Shown piece by piece: positions 28,887 through 36,377 of a stretch of DNA of 36,377 nucleotides (positions are counted from its first letter, which is position 1; each line of letters opens with the position of its first letter). Where the stretch lies: the NCBI GenBank assembly GCA_003142595.1, contig PLMU01000007.1:210548-246924 (forward strand). The letters run 5' to 3'. Source of the stretch: Phycisphaerales bacterium. Lineage in GTDB: Bacteria; Planctomycetota; Phycisphaerae; Sedimentisphaerales; UBA12454. A program made the position numbers and the translations under genes. A model generated the notes under the pieces. That model saw only the letters and a list, made by a program, of their open reading frames with translations. It was not told the DNA's origin and searched no databases.

Positions 28887-29831
28887 TTATTGTGCCCGCT
28901 TTTTCTTTTTCGCTTCGTAAGCCTGGACTATATTCTGAACCAGATTGTGACGGACAATGTCGGTATCGTCAAGACCTATCAAAGAAATGCCCTCTGTTCC
29001 GGCAAGAGTCTCCATCGCGTCGAGCATACCGCTTTTGGCGCCCCTTTCGAGGTCGGTCTGAGTAATATCGCCGGTGATAATCATTTTCGAGCCGCGGCCC
29101 ATTCGCGTCAGGAACATCAGCATCTGGGTCGGTGAAGTATTCTGGGCCTCGTCGCAAATGATACAGGCCTCATTGAGGGTCCTGCCCCGCATAAACGCAA
29201 GCGGAATGACTTCAATAATATCCATATCAGACAATTTTCTCATCTGGACAAATTCCATCATATCCTCGAGACTGTCGAAAAGCGGACGCAGATAGGGATT
29301 TACTTTGGCCTCTATGTCTCCAGGCAGAAAGCCCAGTTTTTCTCCAGCCTCAACGGCGGGACGGGCAAGAACAATCTTTCTAATCTGCTTTTTCTTCAAC
29401 ATCGAAACCGCAACGGCAACAGCAAGATAAGTTTTGCCTGTTCCGGCAGGCCCGGTGCAAAAAGTCAAATCGAAATTCAGCATCGCCTCGATATACCTTC
29501 GCTGTCCGCGAGTAAAAGGCTTGATAAGTTTCTTCGGCGAAAATACAGAAATGCCGAAATCTTCATCCGGCTCGATAGTAAGTTCAACTTTGCTCATCAG
29601 GCCGATTACGTCGTTGGCGTTAAGTTTGCCGAACCGAATCAGGTATTTTTGCATCATTCCGACAACCTGTTCGGCTTTTCTGACGGCCTGCTCCTGGCCG
29701 GAGATGATAACCGATTCATCGCGAGCGGCAATGGCCACACCGCAACGGGCGCGAACTATCCGAAGATTCTCGTCGGTCGGGCCGAATAATTCGAGTCTGT
29801 TTTTCGAAAGCAATTGAACAGTAATTTCCAA
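28887..29831 (-). CDS. ybeZ: PhoH-like ATPase (YbeZ)
   Basis: 314 aa. An N-terminal KH-like region (to about residue 75) precedes a P-loop ATPase of the PhoH family with Walker A TGPAGTGKTYLA, LARPAVEAGEKLGFLPGD, Walker B EACIICDEAQNTSP and GDITQTDL. YbeZ forms a functional pair with YbeY in rRNA processing, and here only pgpH separates them. The start is TTG 29831 with AAGG seven bases upstream, a non-standard initiation codon supported by homology and spacing. A Lys-rich C-terminus (KKKKRAQ) ends the protein. Confidence 0.95.
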   Translation of the reverse strand: MEITVQLLSKNRLELFGPTDENLRIVRARCGVAIAARDESVIISGQEQAVRKAEQVVGMMQKYLIRFGKLNANDVIGLMSKVELTIEPDEDFGISVFSPKKLIKPFTRGQRRYIEAMLNFDLTFCTGPAGTGKTYLAVAVAVSMLKKKQIRKIVLARPAVEAGEKLGFLPGDIEAKVNPYLRPLFDSLEDMMEFVQMRKLSDMDIIEVIPLAFMRGRTLNEACIICDEAQNTSPTQMLMFLTRMGRGSKMIITGDITQTDLERGAKSGMLDAMETLAGTEGISLIGLDDTDIVRHNLVQNIVQAYEAKKKKRAQ

Positions 29832-29840
29832 GCGAATGCC

Positions 29841-30701
29841 TTAAAAAATAATCCAGAAAAAAATATAAGCAAAAACCGCAGATGCAAGCGGCGAATCAAT
29901 CACATCGAGAATTCCGCCAAAACCCGGAACAGCAGCGGAAGCATCTTTTTGCTCAGCAGCTCTTTTTAACATAGATTCGGCCAAGTCGCCAAGCTGACCA
30001 ATAAAGGCAAAAACTATGCCGAAAACCACCGCCTGCCAAAGCGGCATTATATCAAAGAGCAAAGCAAATATCGAGGCTGCAATAACAGCAAAAATCACTC
30101 CCCCTGCCATGCCTTCCCAGGTTTTTTTCGGGCTGATAACGGGCGAAAATTTGTGTTTGCCAAAAAGTCTGCCTGACGTATAAGCCCCTATGTCACAAAA
30201 CTTTACAACAAAAACAAACCATAGAAAAACGAGCGGCCCGAAATCGATTCTTATTTTAATAAAGAAACTTGCCAACGCGCCAAGATAAATTATAGAAAGA
30301 AGATTGGCGCCGCAGTTTGCAAAGGCTCCAACAGAGGCATACTTAAACCCCTGCCATAAAAATATTGCAAGAGCGCTGATACAAACCACTAAAATAAAAA
30401 ACAAGGCGGCAAATTGATTTTTATCTGAAAAAAACTGAGACCAGTACCAGCCGGTAGATAGCAAAACACTGCTTATAATTGTTATGGGCAGAAAAATTTT
30501 AGCGCCTGTATTTTTTACAAGGCCGGCAAATTCAAAATTGGCCGGGATAGCAACAATAATCAAAAAAATCGCAAGAAGCGTCGCCTGCACGGCAGCGGGG
30601 TTTTGCAAATTTAAACTGCCGTCAAGCACACCGTCAAACAATACCAGACCGATGAAAAAAATCGTCATCAATGTTCCGAATATCAGTCTGTATTTAAGCA
30701 T
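29841..30701 (-). CDS. cdsA: Phosphatidate cytidylyltransferase
   Basis: CDP-diacylglycerol synthase of the inner membrane, the branch point of phospholipid synthesis. 286 aa with about eight membrane segments. The C-terminal signature is recognisable as SMLKRAAEQKDASAAVPGFGGILDVIDS, preceded by SPKKTWEGMAGG and QLGDLAESMLKR. The PROSITE-type motif normally has PGHGGxxDRxDS; His is replaced by Phe and the Asp-Arg pair by Asp-Val, while the KD and final Asp are kept. GAGG precedes the ATG. Adjacent to uppS, as in many bacteria. Confidence 0.93.
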   Translation of the reverse strand: MLKYRLIFGTLMTIFFIGLVLFDGVLDGSLNLQNPAAVQATLLAIFLIIVAIPANFEFAGLVKNTGAKIFLPITIISSVLLSTGWYWSQFFSDKNQFAALFFILVVCISALAIFLWQGFKYASVGAFANCGANLLSIIYLGALASFFIKIRIDFGPLVFLWFVFVVKFCDIGAYTSGRLFGKHKFSPVISPKKTWEGMAGGVIFAVIAASIFALLFDIMPLWQAVVFGIVFAFIGQLGDLAESMLKRAAEQKDASAAVPGFGGILDVIDSPLASAVFAYIFFWIIF

Positions 30702-30722
30702 TTATAATCCTCGAATAAAATC

Positions 30723-31508
30723 TTAAACCAAAGAAGGTTTGATATCGCCCATACGTCTTGCACGTTTTGAAAATTCGATAATGGCCTTGTCAACGTCAGC
30801 AGGAGCGAAATCGGGCCAGAGTGTATCAGTAATATAAAACTCGGCGTAAGAAATCTGCCAAAGGAGAAAATTGCTGATTCTTTTCTCACTGGAGGTCCTT
30901 ATCAGCAAGTCAGGGTCCGGCAGAGAAACAGTATAAAGATTATTTTTTATAATGTCCTCGTCGATTTGCTCGACACTTAATTTGCCCTGGATACAGGCAA
31001 GACTGATTTTTTTTGCGGCATCAATAATTTCCTCACGACTGCCGTAATTTAAAGCCAGTGCAAGGGTCATTCCCGTATAGCCTGATGTAATCTCGACGGT
31101 TTTTTGCAGTTCCCGGACAAGTTTGGGCGGGAGTTTTTCAGTCCTTCCGAGATGAACGAGCCGGACATTGTGCTCTTTTAGAGTTTTCCTTATTCCGACC
31201 AGATAACGTGTATAAAGCTGCATCAGGAAAGCAACTTCCAGTTTCGGGCGTTTCCAATTCTGCATACTGAAGGAATACAGCGTCAGACATTCTATACCAA
31301 TATCGACACAGTAATCGACAATTTTTTCGACTGTTCGCGCGCCCTGGCGATGACCCTGAAAACGCGGAAGACCGCGCTGAGTAGCCCATCTGCCGTTGCC
31401 GTCCATTATAATGGCAATATGATGCGGCATATTCTGGAGGTCAATACCGAGCCTTTCGGCCGCAGCGATACGATTTTTTTTAATGTTCGATATTTCTTTA
31501 GAGACCAA
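30723..31508 (-). CDS. uppS: Isoprenyl transferase (undecaprenyl diphosphate synthase)
   Basis: Cis-prenyltransferase that makes the lipid carrier for peptidoglycan and O-antigen, 261 aa. HIAIIMDGNGRWATQRGLPRFQGHRQGA (catalytic Asp and substrate phosphate site), LTLYSFSMQNWKRP, and the C-terminal DLLIRTSSEKRISNFLLWQISYAEF are all conserved. The start is TTG 31508, with AGGAAG seven bases before it inside the purA stop region; the next in-frame ATG (31430) would cut close to the conserved core. Three bases separate it from purA. Confidence 0.96.
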   Translation of the reverse strand: MVSKEISNIKKNRIAAAERLGIDLQNMPHHIAIIMDGNGRWATQRGLPRFQGHRQGARTVEKIVDYCVDIGIECLTLYSFSMQNWKRPKLEVAFLMQLYTRYLVGIRKTLKEHNVRLVHLGRTEKLPPKLVRELQKTVEITSGYTGMTLALALNYGSREEIIDAAKKISLACIQGKLSVEQIDEDIIKNNLYTVSLPDPDLLIRTSSEKRISNFLLWQISYAEFYITDTLWPDFAPADVDKAIIEFSKRARRMGDIKPSLV

Positions 31509-31511
31509 AAT

Positions 31512-32789
31512 CTACTTCCTGAAAATAGTCTGCTTTCTTGAGGGACCAACGCCGATAATCTTAACGGGAAGTCCAACGGCATCCTCAACGGCTTTGAGGT
31601 AACGCTTGGCTTCGAGAGGAAGTTTTTCATAACTATCAACCTCAGTAATTTCCTGACCGAAACCTTTTATAGTTTCATAGGTGCATTTTACTTTTGCCAG
31701 TTTGTCGATATTCGACGGAAACATTTTTACTTCTTTGCCGTCGATAGTGTAGCCTGTGCAGATTTTAACCTCATCAAGGCCTGCGAGCGTATCGAGGTGC
31801 ATCATCGCGATTTCATTTATTCCACCGATTTTGGCGGCGTATTTAACTACCATCGCGTCGAACCAGCCGCAGCGCCGTGGCCGGCCGGTAGTCGTGCCAT
31901 ATTCGTGGCCCTTGTCGCGGATAAACTGACCGATTTCATTATTGAGTTCCGAAGGGAAAGGCCCTGCTCCTACGCGAGTCGTATAGGCCTTGACGACGCC
32001 GATAAATTTGTCAATCATCTGCACGGGGACGCCGCAGCCGGGACCAACGCCGAGAGAACTGGCGTTGGAACTGGTAACAAACGGAAAAGTGCCGTGGTCA
32101 AGGTCGAGAAGCGCACCCTGAGCGCCTTCGAAAAGGATATTTTTGCCCGCTTCAACCTGCTCGTGCAGGTATTCGGTCGTATTGCAGACATATTTTGAAA
32201 GTCTTTGAGAGTATATTTTGCATTTTTCAAAAATTTCAGAAGCCTTAATCGGCGGGGCATTATACAAAGCCGCAAATACTTTATTTTTATAATTAACTAT
32301 TTTTTCAAGTTTTTGTTTCAAGCCGTCGAGATTGAGTAAGTCCGTCATCCTGACGGCGTAGCTTCTGCCGACCTTGTCGGAATAACAAGGACCGATGCCG
32401 CGAACTGTTGTGCCTATCTTATTATCGCCCAGCGCCGCTTCCCTGAATCCATCTTCCGCTTTATGGTAATCGAGGACAACATGAGCACTTTCGCTGATTA
32501 ATAATCTGCCGTCAAGCGAGATGCCTCTTTTAGCCAGGCCGTCAATTTCGCCGATGAGAACCTCGGGGTCAACGACAACGCCATTAGCAATAACGCAGAC
32601 GGTTTGCTCCCTGACGGCCCCGCTGGGCAAAAGATGCAGGGCGAATTTTTCATTGCCGATAACAACGGTATGGCCGGCATTGGCGCCGCCGCCGTAACGG
32701 ACAACAATATTATTTTTTTCGGCAAGGATATCAACGACTTTGCCCTTGCCTTCATCGCCCCACTGCAGACCTACAACGCAGACATTCAT
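31512..32789 (-). CDS. purA: Adenylosuccinate synthetase
   Basis: GTP-dependent conversion of IMP to adenylosuccinate in AMP synthesis, 425 aa, normal length. N-terminal GLQWGDEGKGKVVDIL, GGANAGHTVV, GTTVRGIGPCYSDKVGRSYAVRM, FEGAQGALLDLDHGTFPFVTSSN and TTTGRPRRCGWFD are intact active-site segments. AGGAAA precedes the ATG. It heads the tightly packed minus-strand operon through recO. Confidence 0.97.
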   Translation of the reverse strand: MNVCVVGLQWGDEGKGKVVDILAEKNNIVVRYGGGANAGHTVVIGNEKFALHLLPSGAVREQTVCVIANGVVVDPEVLIGEIDGLAKRGISLDGRLLISESAHVVLDYHKAEDGFREAALGDNKIGTTVRGIGPCYSDKVGRSYAVRMTDLLNLDGLKQKLEKIVNYKNKVFAALYNAPPIKASEIFEKCKIYSQRLSKYVCNTTEYLHEQVEAGKNILFEGAQGALLDLDHGTFPFVTSSNASSLGVGPGCGVPVQMIDKFIGVVKAYTTRVGAGPFPSELNNEIGQFIRDKGHEYGTTTGRPRRCGWFDAMVVKYAAKIGGINEIAMMHLDTLAGLDEVKICTGYTIDGKEVKMFPSNIDKLAKVKCTYETIKGFGQEITEVDSYEKLPLEAKRYLKAVEDAVGLPVKIIGVGPSRKQTIFRK

Positions 32790-32839
32790 AATAACATTTC
32801 CTAAAAAATACGAATGGATATAAATACGATTTATTCCGG

Positions 32840-33301
32840 TCAGCCGGTGATTTTAGATACAAGCAATTCAAGAACGGCATCGAGATTATCATAATTACGG
32901 TTGCTTATTTTTTTCTGCTGCGAGTTACCGGAATCATCCTTGTAAATCACAACAAAAAAACCTTTCGAATCGTAGTTGGTCTTGTCAATGCTCTCAATGG
33001 AGCTATAGGATATTTTTTCCTTCTCGCTGAGGACAAGCTGCCCGTCGTCTGCGATAATTTTTTTGTTCCTTACCGTCCAGGCGTAAATAGCAATAGCAAT
33101 CGCCGCTGCCAGCATATAAGGCGGAGACTTTTGATTAAAAACAAGCGTAGAGTTTGGTTTTCCATTAAGGGTGTGCGTAGCGATAAACTTTTTATTATAT
33201 TTGGCGTCGTATCCAAAATAAACCGCGAAAACCAGCAAGAGGCCGATATAAATTTTAAAATTCGTTTTTTTGTATTTGGCAAGCGGGGCAACTACAGCCA
33301 T
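32840..33301 (-). CDS. Two-helix membrane protein with a PH-like tail, unknown function
   Basis: 153 aa. Two membrane segments, at about residues 16-32 and 61-76, are joined by a short polar loop (residues 33-60). The C-terminal 70 residues (LVLSEKEKISYSSIESIDKTNYDSKGFFVVIYKDDSGNSQQKKIS) have the alternating strand pattern of bacterial PH domains. GGAG precedes the ATG. It is 50 nt upstream of purA on the same strand and could share a transcript. I do not recognise a specific family. Confidence 0.75.
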   Translation of the reverse strand: MAVVAPLAKYKKTNFKIYIGLLLVFAVYFGYDAKYNKKFIATHTLNGKPNSTLVFNQKSPPYMLAAAIAIAIYAWTVRNKKIIADDGQLVLSEKEKISYSSIESIDKTNYDSKGFFVVIYKDDSGNSQQKKISNRNYDNLDAVLELLVSKITG

Positions 33302-33339
33302 TTTCAGTCTCCAGAAAATCCTTTAAAATTAAAATCCTT

Positions 33340-34089
33340 TTATCTTCTGTGCGCTATCGCGCTTGTAAGCGGCATAATGATATTGGGCACAACTTTTTCA
33401 TCCATAAAATCAACAGCCAGTCCGCAGAGCCTGTTAAAAACAGAGGCCATTTCAAAATCCTGTCCTCGCTGCGGATACTGCCTGATAGTCAAATACAGGC
33501 TGATGGGTTTGTCGGCATCGAATTTTCCGGTTCGTATCTCAGTTTCTTCTGTCCGCGCTTCGACGCTGAGCCTTGCCCTGGTCGAACAATCATCGTCAAG
33601 TGCAAGTATGACCGAAGGCGAAAGATTCAACGGGCCGGGGCCGGAAACGTCAAAAACTTTTGAAAAAGCCGAGCCGCCAAAAAGAGCCTCAGCAATAATC
33701 TCATTATGATTTCCGGCATAATCAAAATCCATTCCGAAAGTCAAATCGAGCGATTCAATATCGAGACTTCGAACGCCGAGCATATAAGGAATAAGGTCAA
33801 TCACAAATTTGGGCAGTTCAAACGCCTGCTGAAAAGTTTCAGGATTGACACAGCCTGCGCCGAGCCGATCGATATCGACACTGGCCCAGCGGTTCTGGCC
33901 GGACCCGGGGTCCTGCTCAAGGCTGAATTCTATGCCGTCCCTGCCGAGAGTTGTCATCATGGGAAACTGCTTTTTGATTCTCTCGAAAAAGGCAAGCAGA
34001 ATATCCCTGTCGGACGGCAGGTCAAAACGTGTATTAATATACATATCGACGTAAAAATCGTCACAAAACGAGTTATAACTAATCGGCAT
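33340..34089 (-). CDS. Conserved hypothetical protein
   Basis: 249 aa, soluble, without signal or membrane segments. Composition is balanced and the sequence has a mixed alpha/beta look (PISYNSFCDDFYVDMYINTRFDLPSDRDILLAFFERIKKQFP...). No catalytic motif is evident. ATG 34089 is chosen because GGAG lies nine bases upstream and the predicted transcription start is near 34116; ATG 34104 has no site. I recall similar proteins only as uncharacterised planctomycete families, so no function is proposed. Confidence 0.72.
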   Translation of the reverse strand: MPISYNSFCDDFYVDMYINTRFDLPSDRDILLAFFERIKKQFPMMTTLGRDGIEFSLEQDPGSGQNRWASVDIDRLGAGCVNPETFQQAFELPKFVIDLIPYMLGVRSLDIESLDLTFGMDFDYAGNHNEIIAEALFGGSAFSKVFDVSGPGPLNLSPSVILALDDDCSTRARLSVEARTEETEIRTGKFDADKPISLYLTIRQYPQRGQDFEMASVFNRLCGLAVDFMDEKVVPNIIMPLTSAIAHRR

Positions 34090-34122
34090 AACACCTCGCT
34101 CCATAAAACCAGTTACGGCATT

Positions 34123-34151
34123 ATTATCTCATAAAAGAGCGATAAAAACAA
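34123..34151 (-). promoter_or_regulatory. Possible promoter for the 33340-34089 gene
   Basis: Minus strand: TTGTTT (34151-34146), a 17-bp spacer and GATAAT (34128-34123, five of six). The -35 is weak. Confidence 0.4.
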
Positions 34152-34160
34152 ATAAATTTC

Positions 34161-36362
34161 TTATGTATAATTGTTTTCGACATCCGGTAGCGACAATTCG
34201 GTTAAAATCGCTCCAGTTACCATCATTAAAGCAAAGGTAAAACAATGCCAAATTGTGAAGATAATCATATTCGGTTTCGGCGAGGCGGGCACTGAACCCT
34301 TAAAGTATGTAACAAAAAAGGTAAGAAAAATAGCCGTCAGGACACCAGTAAAGGCGGCAGCGGAAAATCTTTTCCAAATCGCCGCTCTGCCGCAGTAAAT
34401 TGTTACAAGAGAGCCGCTGATAAGAGAAATCAAGGCGGCAGCAGGTTTAAAGTGCCAATTGGCAAAAAACATCAGGCAGGCAGCGGCAAGAATTGCAATT
34501 AACAATACATGCCAGTATCGCGGAGATAATTTTTCGCGAAGAACAGCTCTTGCATTCATTCGCCTGCGGATTGTCAACGGCCAATTATAAAACACACAAA
34601 ATATCGAATGCTCAAACAATGCGCCTCTTTCGCCGAAGACCGGCACCGTATGAACAGCATCCGTCGCCCAGTGAGCGGCCATAAACCTGGCAAGTGCGGG
34701 ATAGCGATATGTCATTTGTATCGGAAAGGCAAGATAGCCGATGATTTTGAAAAAAGCCAGGACAACGGCAATATTGTAATCCTTAAAACTTTTGTCTCTT
34801 AAGCCTACATAAATGACATATAATCCGCGTGCAATAGAACCGGGAGAAACAGGAATAACATGGAAAATCAGCATAATGGCCCCTGCCGCGGCAATGCTCT
34901 CTTTCCAGGTTAAGCCGGGATGTTTTATAATATATACAACGGCAACTATCATCGAAACAATCTGCGTTATCGGCAGGCAGCAAATATGAACCGCCAGACT
35001 TTTGAGATACTTGTCAATGTAAGGCTCGTTAATCTGCAGCAGGATTGTTTTGGCATCTTCATCGGTGAGAATATGTTTGTGCTGACCCTGCTTGACCATA
35101 TCCAAAAGCCATTGTTTTCGAAGCTGTTCATTGAAATATAACTGAACTGGCCTTACCGTAAGGAAATACAATTTTTCTTTGGCAAACCGCCGGTCAGTTA
35201 AAAGCCTGTGCAGGGACGGAAATATCAAAAGCAGAAACGGCAAATGATATAAAATCCGCCAGGGCTGCCGCGAAAGCAATTCTCCGGTTTGGCGCGAAAT
35301 TCTGCCTTTTCTGTGCCAGGAAATAAGCAATTCGATGATTTTGCCGTTAAGAGCCTTTTTGAAATATTCGGCACTTGTCAAAATACTGACATAATGTTTT
35401 CGCCAGTCACTATGCCAGATAAATTTTCGCAGAACTGCGCCGAGAACCGGCAAAAGACCTATCAAAAAGAAAATGGAAGTTTTGAATTTACTCTGCCGTA
35501 ATTTTTCAAAACTATTATCATCAATAATATTTTTTACTTTCCAGCCGACAACGGCCGAAGAAAAAATTGTCGACCAGAGTTTGCCGCTGGATAAAAGACG
35601 AATGTGGTTGTGCGTGATGTCAGGCATTGAATTTCGATAAATATCATCGGCCTGGGCAAGCTTTTCGAATAATCCCGGCATATCGGTAAAATGCTCTTTG
35701 TGATTTTCTATAAAACTTTTTAATTTATTTAAATCGCCTCTGTCGAACTGCACCAGCGAGCCGCGTTTTAAGCCCTGCCAGATAAGTTTAAAATCGCCGG
35801 GACTCATCGGCAAAAACGGAAGCAAAGCCAGACCCGCCCTGAAATCCACGGCGACAAGCCCTTTGTCCGGTTCGGCGTGACAATCGTCGAGACGTTTGAG
35901 GCAATTCGGCTGACTTTTGCAGGTTGTCCATTCATACTGGCGGGCAAATTCATGAGCGCCGACCTCGTGCAGCAAATTTACAAATTCATGCATAAAGACA
36001 TATTTTGCGCGGTATTCAGGGGACCCAAGTTTTTGCGGGTCGAGTTTTTGACCTTTTCGCCACTTTTTGAGCAAATTAATATGGTCGTCAACTTCGAGCC
36101 GCCAGGTTCTGCCGTGAATCCACTGGCTAAGTTCACCGCAGCTTCCCATCTGACTATCGACGAATGTGCCAAAGATATCGACGACGCTGTTTTCGTCACC
36201 GAATTTTATTTTCGCGCCCCTGCGGATAAATTTTTGCCACAGTGCGCCGGCTTTTGCCGCGGCAGGATTGACCTGAAGCTGAAATGGAGCGCCGAAGCCG
36301 ACCCAGTAAAGAATATTGCGGAAAAGTTTACTCAAGCCCGAAGGCGGGACGAGAATTTTCAT
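34161..36362 (-). CDS. Large polytopic membrane protein with kinase-like N-terminal part (may extend past window)
   Basis: 733 aa from ATG 36362. The frame stays open to the window end with no clear ribosome-binding site before this ATG, so the true N-terminus may lie outside. The first 220 residues are soluble and contain YVFMHEFVNLLHEVGAHEFARQYEW, a Cys-containing loop (CKSQPNCLKRLDDC) and VAVDFRAGLALLPFLP, which resembles the DFG region of a protein-kinase-like fold. No complete catalytic loop is visible in the window. From about residue 290 on there are nine or ten membrane segments with charged loops. I do not recognise the family; a kinase-membrane fusion involved in lipid or envelope handling is only a guess. 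Confidence 0.7.
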   Translation of the reverse strand: MKILVPPSGLSKLFRNILYWVGFGAPFQLQVNPAAAKAGALWQKFIRRGAKIKFGDENSVVDIFGTFVDSQMGSCGELSQWIHGRTWRLEVDDHINLLKKWRKGQKLDPQKLGSPEYRAKYVFMHEFVNLLHEVGAHEFARQYEWTTCKSQPNCLKRLDDCHAEPDKGLVAVDFRAGLALLPFLPMSPGDFKLIWQGLKRGSLVQFDRGDLNKLKSFIENHKEHFTDMPGLFEKLAQADDIYRNSMPDITHNHIRLLSSGKLWSTIFSSAVVGWKVKNIIDDNSFEKLRQSKFKTSIFFLIGLLPVLGAVLRKFIWHSDWRKHYVSILTSAEYFKKALNGKIIELLISWHRKGRISRQTGELLSRQPWRILYHLPFLLLIFPSLHRLLTDRRFAKEKLYFLTVRPVQLYFNEQLRKQWLLDMVKQGQHKHILTDEDAKTILLQINEPYIDKYLKSLAVHICCLPITQIVSMIVAVVYIIKHPGLTWKESIAAAGAIMLIFHVIPVSPGSIARGLYVIYVGLRDKSFKDYNIAVVLAFFKIIGYLAFPIQMTYRYPALARFMAAHWATDAVHTVPVFGERGALFEHSIFCVFYNWPLTIRRRMNARAVLREKLSPRYWHVLLIAILAAACLMFFANWHFKPAAALISLISGSLVTIYCGRAAIWKRFSAAAFTGVLTAIFLTFFVTYFKGSVPASPKPNMIIFTIWHCFTFALMMVTGAILTELSLPDVENNYT

Positions 36363-36377
36363 TGCGCAGATTTTGCC

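Noticed and set aside
1-36377. CRISPR array, insertion sequence, integrase or prophage genes
   Set aside because: No regularly spaced identical repeats and no transposase, integrase or phage structural gene were seen on either strand.

Overview
The window is a bacterial chromosome segment of moderate GC content. It probably comes from a Gram-negative planctomycete, with a Phycisphaerae/Sedimentisphaerales-type lineage my best guess. That placement is inference: it rests on the type of conserved hypothetical proteins and the divergent EF-P, CdsA and YbeY motifs, and no 16S gene is present. Most of the window is housekeeping DNA carried in long, tightly spaced operons.

Layout. (1) 1-4391, minus strand: the start of a division and cell wall (dcw) cluster in the order mraZ, a 68-aa unknown, rsmH, a membrane LysM protein, an FtsL-like bitopic protein and ftsI/PBP (cut by the window edge). 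It is read from a strong promoter embedded in a 10-bp-phased MraZ operator. (2) 4507-7119: tRNA-Gly(UCC), then a divergent promoter for proA-proB. (3) 7238-9194: an intact tRNA-Leu(CAA) followed by two one-gene modules, an NfeD/ClpP-type membrane serine protease and a small nitroreductase. Each module ends in a copy of the tRNA-Leu 3' end, so this looks like an old tRNA-associated insertion hotspot. (4) 9200-11305, minus strand: a secreted coiled-coil protein, RNase III and a STAS protein. (5) 11667-16966, plus strand: a translationally coupled operon of PIG-L deacetylase, glycosyltransferase, GH100-like glycosidase, glycosyltransferase and MarC, followed by a DUF486 protein. A YejM/PbgA-like membrane phosphatase-fold protein comes next and converges on comM.

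(6) 20492-24620: a clearly AT-rich accessory island bracketed by four families of dispersed intergenic repeats. It encodes a sacsin/Hsp90-like GHKL ATPase and a DUF3883-type PD-(D/E)XK nuclease. The two reading frames are in the same phase and are separated by one TAA codon, so an ancestral protein of about 1,080 residues, probably an anti-phage or conflict factor, appears to have been split. This is the most interesting part of the window.

(7) 24625-26088: rex and efp are divergent, with a Rex-type operator between them. (8) 26132-32789, minus strand: a core operon purA-uppS-cdsA-phoH-pgpH(7TM-HD)-ybeY-recO. It links isoprenoid and phospholipid synthesis, c-di-AMP turnover, rRNA maturation and repair. 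(9) 32840-36377, minus strand: two lineage-type hypotheticals and a large polytopic membrane protein with a kinase-like N-terminal part that may continue past the window.

Several conserved enzymes carry substitutions at key positions: the EF-P loop tip is Asn, a metal-ligand Asp in RNase III is Ala, the third zinc ligand in YbeY is Asp, and the CdsA signature is altered.
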